Origin: Micromonospora sp. FIMYZ51
GTDB taxonomy: Bacteria; Actinomycetota; Actinomycetes; Mycobacteriales; Micromonosporaceae
DNA: 64,000 nt
Direction of reading: 5' to 3'
Assembly: GCF_038246755.1 (NCBI RefSeq)
Contig: NZ_CP134706.1
Span: 4,092,001 to 4,156,000, forward strand
Shown one piece after another: positions 59,637 through 64,000 of the stretch (position 1 is its first letter; every line of letters begins with the position of its first letter). Under the pieces are notes generated by a model. The model had not been told where the DNA came from and searched no databases. It saw only the letters and a program-made list of their open reading frames with translations. A program made the translations under genes and the position numbers.

Positions 59637-60218
59637 ATGCCGCTGACGATCCGCGATGCCGGGCCGGGTGACGCCGTCGCCTGCGCGGCCATCTACCGGC
59701 CGTACGTACTGGACACCACAATCACCTTCGAGACCGAGCCGCCGACCGTCGCCGAGATGGCCGAGCGGATCGAGCAGGCAACCCGGTCGTACGCCTGGCT
59801 GGTGGCCGAGCTCGACGAATGCGTCATCGGCTACGCGTACGCCCGGCCCTTCGCCGCCCGGCCGGCGTACCGATGGTCCTGTGAGGTGAGCGTCTACCTG
59901 GAAACGGGCCGTCGGCGCACCGGCGCGGGCCGCGCGTTGTACCGGATGCTGTTGCCCCGACTGGTCGAACGCGGCTACCGGGTGGCGGTGGCGAAGACGA
60001 CCCTGCCCAACGACGCGAGCCTGGGGCTGCACGCGGCGCTCGGCTTCCAGCCGGTCGGAGTGCATCGGCGCATCGGTTGGAAGCACGGCGCCTGGCACGA
60101 CGTCGCCATCACCCAACTCGCCCTGGTCACCGACGACGGGCCACCAGCACCCTTGGCCACCAGCGACGGACCACCGACGCCTCTGGTCACCGACGACGGG
60201 CCACCAGAGACGAACTGA
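59637..60218 (+). CDS. GNAT acetyltransferase (Pat/bar-like)
   Basis: 193 residues. The GNAT core resembles phosphinothricin/methionine-sulfoximine acetyltransferases: AAIYRPYVLDTTITFETEPPT, VSVYLETGRRRTGAGRALYRMLL (acetyl-CoA loop R-R-T-G-A-G) and LHAALGFQPVGVHRRIGWKHGAWHDV. The last 30 residues repeat LVTDDGPPAP-like units three times. It probably acetylates a small amine or amino-acid analogue, possibly for self-protection. Leaderless start likely; divergent from its probable XRE-cupin regulator. Confidence 0.9.
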   Translation: MPLTIRDAGPGDAVACAAIYRPYVLDTTITFETEPPTVAEMAERIEQATRSYAWLVAELDECVIGYAYARPFAARPAYRWSCEVSVYLETGRRRTGAGRALYRMLLPRLVERGYRVAVAKTTLPNDASLGLHAALGFQPVGVHRRIGWKHGAWHDVAITQLALVTDDGPPAPLATSDGPPTPLVTDDGPPETN

Positions 60219-60251
60219 TTTGGCTACCCTCCCGGTCAGGGAGGCGGCGAC

Positions 60252-60998
60252 ATGTCCAGCACGCAGTTGTACGACACCATCGGAGCCACCTACACGGTGA
60301 CCCGGCGCACCGAGCCGCGGATCGCCGCGCAACTCTGGGCCGCGCTCGGCGATGCGCGGACGGTGTTGAACGTCGGTGCCGGCACCGGCTCCTACGAGCC
60401 CACCGACCGCGCGGTCACGGCGGTCGAACCGTCGGCGCTCATGCGCACGCAGCGCCCCGCAGACGCGGCGCCCTGCGTGGCCGCCGCCGCGGCGCACCTT
60501 CCCTTCGCGGACCACACCTTCGACGCCGCGATGGCCTTCGCTACCATCCACCACTGGCCGGACCCGATCGCGGGCCTGCGCGAGCTGCGGCGGGTCGCGC
60601 GTCGGGTGGTGGTGTTCACCCACGACACCGGTGACCAGGAATGGCGTGATCGGTTCTGGCTCACCCGCGACTACCTGCCCGAAGTCGCAGACCTCCTGGC
60701 CGGTCGGCCCTCGCTTGGCGAGTTGACCGAGGCCATCGGAGCCCGTCAGGAACCGGTGCCCATCCCGTGGGACTGCGTCGACGGCTTCTTCGAGGCCTAC
60801 TGGCGCCGGCCCGAGGCGTACCTGGACGAGCAGGTCCGTCGCGGGATCTCGGTCTGGGCCAAGGTCGGGCCGGAGGCCGAGCAGCGGGCGGTGCGGCACC
60901 TGCGCGCCGACCTCGCCTCCGGTCGATGGGTGGCACGCAACCGCGACCTCGTCGATCTCGACGCGGCAGAGCTCGGCCTGCGCCTGCTAATCGCCTGA
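60252..60998 (+). CDS. Class I SAM-dependent methyltransferase
   Basis: 248 residues. SAM motif I is LNVGAGTGSYEPTDRAVTAVEPS; ADHTFDAAMAFATIHHWPDP is motif II-III of the Methyltransf_11 type. C-terminal part is variable, with DCVDGFFEAYWRRPEAYLDE. Substrate unknown. A CAGGGAGG site precedes the ATG at 60252, 33 bp after GNAT on the same strand, so cotranscription is likely. Its last 12 bases overlap the converging HelR-type gene. Confidence 0.88.
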   Translation: MSSTQLYDTIGATYTVTRRTEPRIAAQLWAALGDARTVLNVGAGTGSYEPTDRAVTAVEPSALMRTQRPADAAPCVAAAAAHLPFADHTFDAAMAFATIHHWPDPIAGLRELRRVARRVVVFTHDTGDQEWRDRFWLTRDYLPEVADLLAGRPSLGELTEAIGARQEPVPIPWDCVDGFFEAYWRRPEAYLDEQVRRGISVWAKVGPEAEQRAVRHLRADLASGRWVARNRDLVDLDAAELGLRLLIA

Positions 60999-63284
60999 CG
61001 CGGCAGCGCCCAGGGCGGCGGGCAGCGGCGCGTGGTGCAGCACGACCAGGGTGTCGACGGCCCGGGTCAGGACGACGTACAGCCGGTTCATCCCGCGCGG
61101 CTCAGCGGCCACGATCTCGGCCGGCTCCACCACGATGACGTGGTCGTACTCCAGTCCCTTGACCAGGCTGGCCGGGACCACCGTGACGGTGGGCGCGGCG
61201 ATCAGACCGACGATCGTCTCGGCCCGGTCGTCGGCGGCGATGACGGCGACAGTGGCGTCCTGCGGTGCCCGCCGGATCTCATGCTGAAGCGCGGCGGGCA
61301 GGTCGTCGACCTGCCGCACGGAGAGCGTGCCGCCGGGCCGGTACGACCGGGTGGGTGCGATCCCCGCAGCGAGGGCCTGTGCCGCGTACTCCGCGATGAC
61401 CTGCGGTACCCGGTATCCGGTGTGCAGCTCCAGGGTGCGGATCTCCCGCTTGCCGATCCGGGCGAGCAACTGCGGCCAGGATTCCGCCGCCAGCGGGTGG
61501 GTGGCCTGCCCCAGGTCACCGACGACGGTCATCGAGGCGTACTCGACGCGCCGGGCGATCATCCGGCATTCCATCGGCGACAGGTCCTGGGCCTCGTCGA
61601 GGATGACGTGCAGGTACGGCTCGTCGGTGACCGGGTCGTCGTCGGGTTCCTCGACGGGCAGCGGTTCGGCCAGCACCGGCACGTAGCCCTCCTCGCCGTG
61701 CGGGTCGAAGCCGTCGGTCCAGCCGACCACCCGGTGCCCCTCCCGGAGGATGACCGCCTCCGCCCAGCGCTGTGCCGCGCCGACCGCGTCGTTGTCGATG
61801 CCGGGCCCGGCCAGCGCGAACGGGGTGGCGAGGTTCGGGGCGTACAGCTCCCAGCCCTGCTGTAGCCCGCAGCTGAGCACGAAGCTCGCCACCGGCCGGG
61901 TGCCAGTGGTCAGCTCGCGCAGCTGCCACTCGGGTTCCGGTGCGCGCGGCGCGGCGGGCGGCGGGCCGAGCAACACGGCCAGTTCGTCCAGGAGCGGCAC
62001 GTCGTCCACGGACCAGTCCGACCGGCTCCGGTACGTCGCGGCAAGCGTCTCCGCGGCCTCGGGGTCCACACCCATCACCCGACTGGCGTCGCCGAGCCAG
62101 CCGAGCACCTCCGTCGGGGTCAGCACCGGCCACCACGCCCGCCGGAAGCCGTGCAGCTCGTTGCGCTCGCCGACCTCCTCGGCGAACAACTCCCGGTCGA
62201 GGTGCCTCCCCTCGACCTGTTGCCACAGCGCCGCCACCAGCACGGTGGCGGCGGTCGGGCCGGCGGCGTTGGGCTTGGTGCCGCTCGCCTCGCAGCGGGT
62301 GCGGACCTGGTGGCGGGCCGCCGCCAGGTCCGCCGCGTCGAGGGTGAGCACCTGGCCGGCGTACACCAGTCGCAGCCGGCGTGGTGCGGTCGGCGGCGGC
62401 TGCCAGATCAGCTCGACCAGCACGTCCCGCATGCGGTCGTCGCCCTTGATCCGGGCCACCTGCGCGCGGTCGCGGCGGGTGGCGGTGACACCCTCGACCA
62501 GTTCACCGAGGGCCCGCAGGTGCACGCTCTCCTCGCCGAGCGAGGGCAGCACCCGGCCGATGTAGCGGGTGAAGACCGTCGAGGGGCCGACCACCAGGAT
62601 GCGGCCGTCGGTGAACCGGCCCCGGTTGGTGTAGAGCAGGTACGCCGCCCGGTGCAGCGCGACCTGGGTCTTGCCGGTGCCCGGTCCGCCGCTGATCAGG
62701 GTGACGCCCCGGGCCGGCGCCCGGATGGCCTCGTCCTGTTCGCGCTGGATGGTGCTGACGATGTCGCGCATGTGCGGTCCACGGGAGCGGCGCAACGCGG
62801 CCAGCAGCGCGCCCTCGCCCAGCACCCGCAGGTCACCGGCCTGGTCCGGGGCGAGCACATCGTCGTCGAGGTCGACGACCTGCGGACCACGGCAGATGAT
62901 GACCCGGCGGCGGACCACGCCGAGCGGCTCGCCCGGCGTCGCCCGGTAGAACGCCGCGGCGGCCGGCGCCCGCCAGTCGACAAGCAGCGGTTCCAGACCG
63001 TCGCGTACGCCCAGCCGGCCGATGTGGAAGCTCTCCCCGTCGTCGAAGTCGAGCCGACCGAAGACGATGCCCTCCGCCTCGACGTCCAGCGCCCGCAGCC
63101 GTACGGCGGCCCGGTGCACCATCGCGTCCCGCTCCACCAAACCGGTGGCCGGGCCGCCGGCCGCCCGCCGGTGGCCCTCACCGGCGAGGTCGTTCGCCCG
63201 TGCCCGCATCCCGTCAAGCAACTCGTAGACCCGGTCCACGACCCGCTGCTCGGCAGCGATCTCCCGGCCCCTGACGTCAGACAC
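60987..63284 (-). CDS. HelD/HelR-type UvrD-like RNA polymerase motor ATPase
   Basis: 765 residues from GTG 63284, with a GGGGGG site five bases before it. An N-terminal helical segment (about 1-65) leads to IGRLGVRDGLEPLLVDWRAP, a HelD family signature. The ATPase has Walker A GGPGTGKTQ (199-206), RILVVGPSTVFTRYI, Walker B ILDEAQDLSP and SLVKGLEYDHVIVVEP near the C terminus. HelD-class proteins remove RNA polymerase from stalled states; HelR forms also displace rifamycins. It fits this group rather than UvrD repair helicases. Confidence 0.85.
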   Translation of the reverse strand: MSDVRGREIAAEQRVVDRVYELLDGMRARANDLAGEGHRRAAGGPATGLVERDAMVHRAAVRLRALDVEAEGIVFGRLDFDDGESFHIGRLGVRDGLEPLLVDWRAPAAAAFYRATPGEPLGVVRRRVIICRGPQVVDLDDDVLAPDQAGDLRVLGEGALLAALRRSRGPHMRDIVSTIQREQDEAIRAPARGVTLISGGPGTGKTQVALHRAAYLLYTNRGRFTDGRILVVGPSTVFTRYIGRVLPSLGEESVHLRALGELVEGVTATRRDRAQVARIKGDDRMRDVLVELIWQPPPTAPRRLRLVYAGQVLTLDAADLAAARHQVRTRCEASGTKPNAAGPTAATVLVAALWQQVEGRHLDRELFAEEVGERNELHGFRRAWWPVLTPTEVLGWLGDASRVMGVDPEAAETLAATYRSRSDWSVDDVPLLDELAVLLGPPPAAPRAPEPEWQLRELTTGTRPVASFVLSCGLQQGWELYAPNLATPFALAGPGIDNDAVGAAQRWAEAVILREGHRVVGWTDGFDPHGEEGYVPVLAEPLPVEEPDDDPVTDEPYLHVILDEAQDLSPMECRMIARRVEYASMTVVGDLGQATHPLAAESWPQLLARIGKREIRTLELHTGYRVPQVIAEYAAQALAAGIAPTRSYRPGGTLSVRQVDDLPAALQHEIRRAPQDATVAVIAADDRAETIVGLIAAPTVTVVPASLVKGLEYDHVIVVEPAEIVAAEPRGMNRLYVVLTRAVDTLVVLHHAPLPAALGAAASGD

Positions 63285-63417
63285 GATGACCCCCCGCGAC
63301 GCATGGCTTGACTGACCGGCGAAGCGTATGACCAGTTCAAGGGGGGATAAATCGTTCTTCGCGACGATCCGAAGGCCCGCTTTCGCCCCTACAATGAAAG
63401 TGGCACCGCGGGGCGGG

Positions 63418-63582
63418 TCACTCCGGGCCGGGGCGCTCCCGCGCCGCGCCGGCCTGCGTCGGTGCCGCAATCATCCGGGCCTCGCCCCGCCCCTTCCGGG
63501 TGTCGGCCGGGGCGGTGGCCGGCGGGATGAGCCGAGGTCCAGCGTCGGTGGGCTCGGTCGGAAAATGCAGCGGGCCGGTCAT
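63418..63582 (-). CDS. Small hypothetical protein
   Basis: 54 residues, start MTGPLHFPTEPTDAG, Pro/Ala/Arg-rich, no motif. GTGGGGGTGG lies before the ATG and codon third positions are GC-rich, but so short a frame can be chance here. The region from 63583 to 63877 has no better gene; it contains TAGGGT (minus, 63649-63644), a possible -10. Confidence 0.4.
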   Translation of the reverse strand: MTGPLHFPTEPTDAGPRLIPPATAPADTRKGRGEARMIAAPTQAGAARERPGPE

Positions 63583-63877
63583 GGAATTGCCACCCCCACG
63601 TCGGTACGCGCGGCACATCACGCGGTTCCTCGATGCGAAAACCCTAGGGCAGCACCGATTGGCGTTGCCAGATGCAAATGGATAACCGAAATGAGCGACT
63701 GGCGGGATTGCCGAGACGGTTCTCGCCGGGCATGATCGGTTCCGTCTACCAGGTGCCGGCGCCGGCGCGGCCCGGTGGCGCGGGTCGTCGTCGGCCCCGG
63801 GTCGCTGATCGACGCCACCGGGTACCGCCACTGCTGCGGCGCTGCCCACCGTCCGGCCCGCCGGCACCCAGCAGGGA

Positions 63878-64000
63878 CTAGTCGGCGGGCAGCCAGCTCT
63901 GCCACACGTCCGGGTTGGCGTCCAGCCACTTTTCGGCCGCCTCGTCGTGGGACAACTTGTCGACCGTGAGATAACGCGCCACCTCGTTCTGGTCGGCGGC
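63878..64000 (-). CDS. Glycine-betaine-type ABC substrate-binding protein, C-terminal end
   Basis: The last 40 codons are in the window and the gene continues beyond its right edge. The residues read NEVARYLTVDKLSHDEAA then EKWLDANPDVWQSWLPAD before a TAG. This is the usual C terminus of OpuAC/ProX-type proteins (E-K-W-(x)-N-P-D-V-(x)-W-L). Compatible-solute uptake is likely but unproved from the fragment. Confidence 0.65.
   Translation of the reverse strand, partial: AADQNEVARYLTVDKLSHDEAAEKWLDANPDVWQSWLPAD

Noticed and set aside
63672..63881. 69-residue plus-strand frame at the window end.
   Set aside because: Arg/Pro-rich, no ribosome site, antisense to a likely promoter area and touching the betaine-binding gene end.

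Overview
The window is high-GC (roughly 70-73% by eye) actinobacterial chromosome. Frequent GTG starts, an ergothioneine (egt) operon, an Lsr2 nucleoid protein, a HAIR-type heat-shock operator before lon and four copies of a GGGCCCC/TTAAC dispersed palindrome point to Micromonosporaceae, most likely Micromonospora or a close relative. There are no rRNA or tRNA genes, insertion sequences, phage genes or CRISPR arrays.

Layout. 0-5.3 kb: polysaccharide export and control genes (DUF4012 protein, GT4 glycosyltransferase, low-molecular-weight tyrosine phosphatase, bacterial tyrosine autokinase). 5.6-8.5 kb: ion transport (NhaA, two small membrane proteins, and a TMEM165/GDT1 cation exporter behind a yybP-ykoY manganese riboswitch). 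8.5-12.8 kb: the ergothioneine operon egtABCD. 13-17.6 kb: an ECF sigma operon, a PASTA-less Ser/Thr kinase and a nucleotide-sugar dehydrogenase. 17.6-23 kb: a MacB-type ABC exporter and a LuxR-type two-component pair. 23-32.6 kb: a gene remnant, a stress-promoter DUF2188 gene, an ArsB/SLC13-type permease, a MerR regulator, an asparagine-synthetase/DUF5715 pair, a secreted propeller protein, and a second two-component pair divergent from a membrane protein. 32.7-37.6 kb: DEAD-box helicase, Lon protease and Lsr2. 37.7-45.3 kb: secreted and hypothetical proteins, DoxX, a serine hydrolase, FKBP, a STAS protein and an L,D-transpeptidase lipoprotein. 45.6-50 kb: the branched-chain 2-oxoacid dehydrogenase operon (E1alpha-E1beta-E2) with a divergent Lrp/AsnC regulator. 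50-55 kb: LigD-type polymerase, glyA behind a ZTP riboswitch, an FMN oxidase and a YjbR protein. 55-58.9 kb: a lower-GC accessory insert with a membrane-anchored NACHT NTPase operonic with a divergent UMP-kinase paralogue. 59-64 kb: a divergent XRE-cupin/GNAT pair, a methyltransferase, a HelD/HelR-type RNA polymerase motor, and the 3' end of a glycine-betaine-type binding protein.

The best candidate for an undescribed system is the NACHT NTPase plus UMP-kinase-like pair (55.2-58.7 kb). Its order, near-zero spacing, membrane anchors and foreign composition fit an immune or stress-signalling module, but the function is inferred. The other strong signals are regulatory: two riboswitches, a HAIR operator, an 80-bp tandem duplication that builds a chain of coupled tiny reading frames inside the bkd operon, a large palindrome flanked by polypyrimidine and polypurine tracts, and a symmetric leaderless divergent promoter. 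All names rest on motif reading; no database search was possible.
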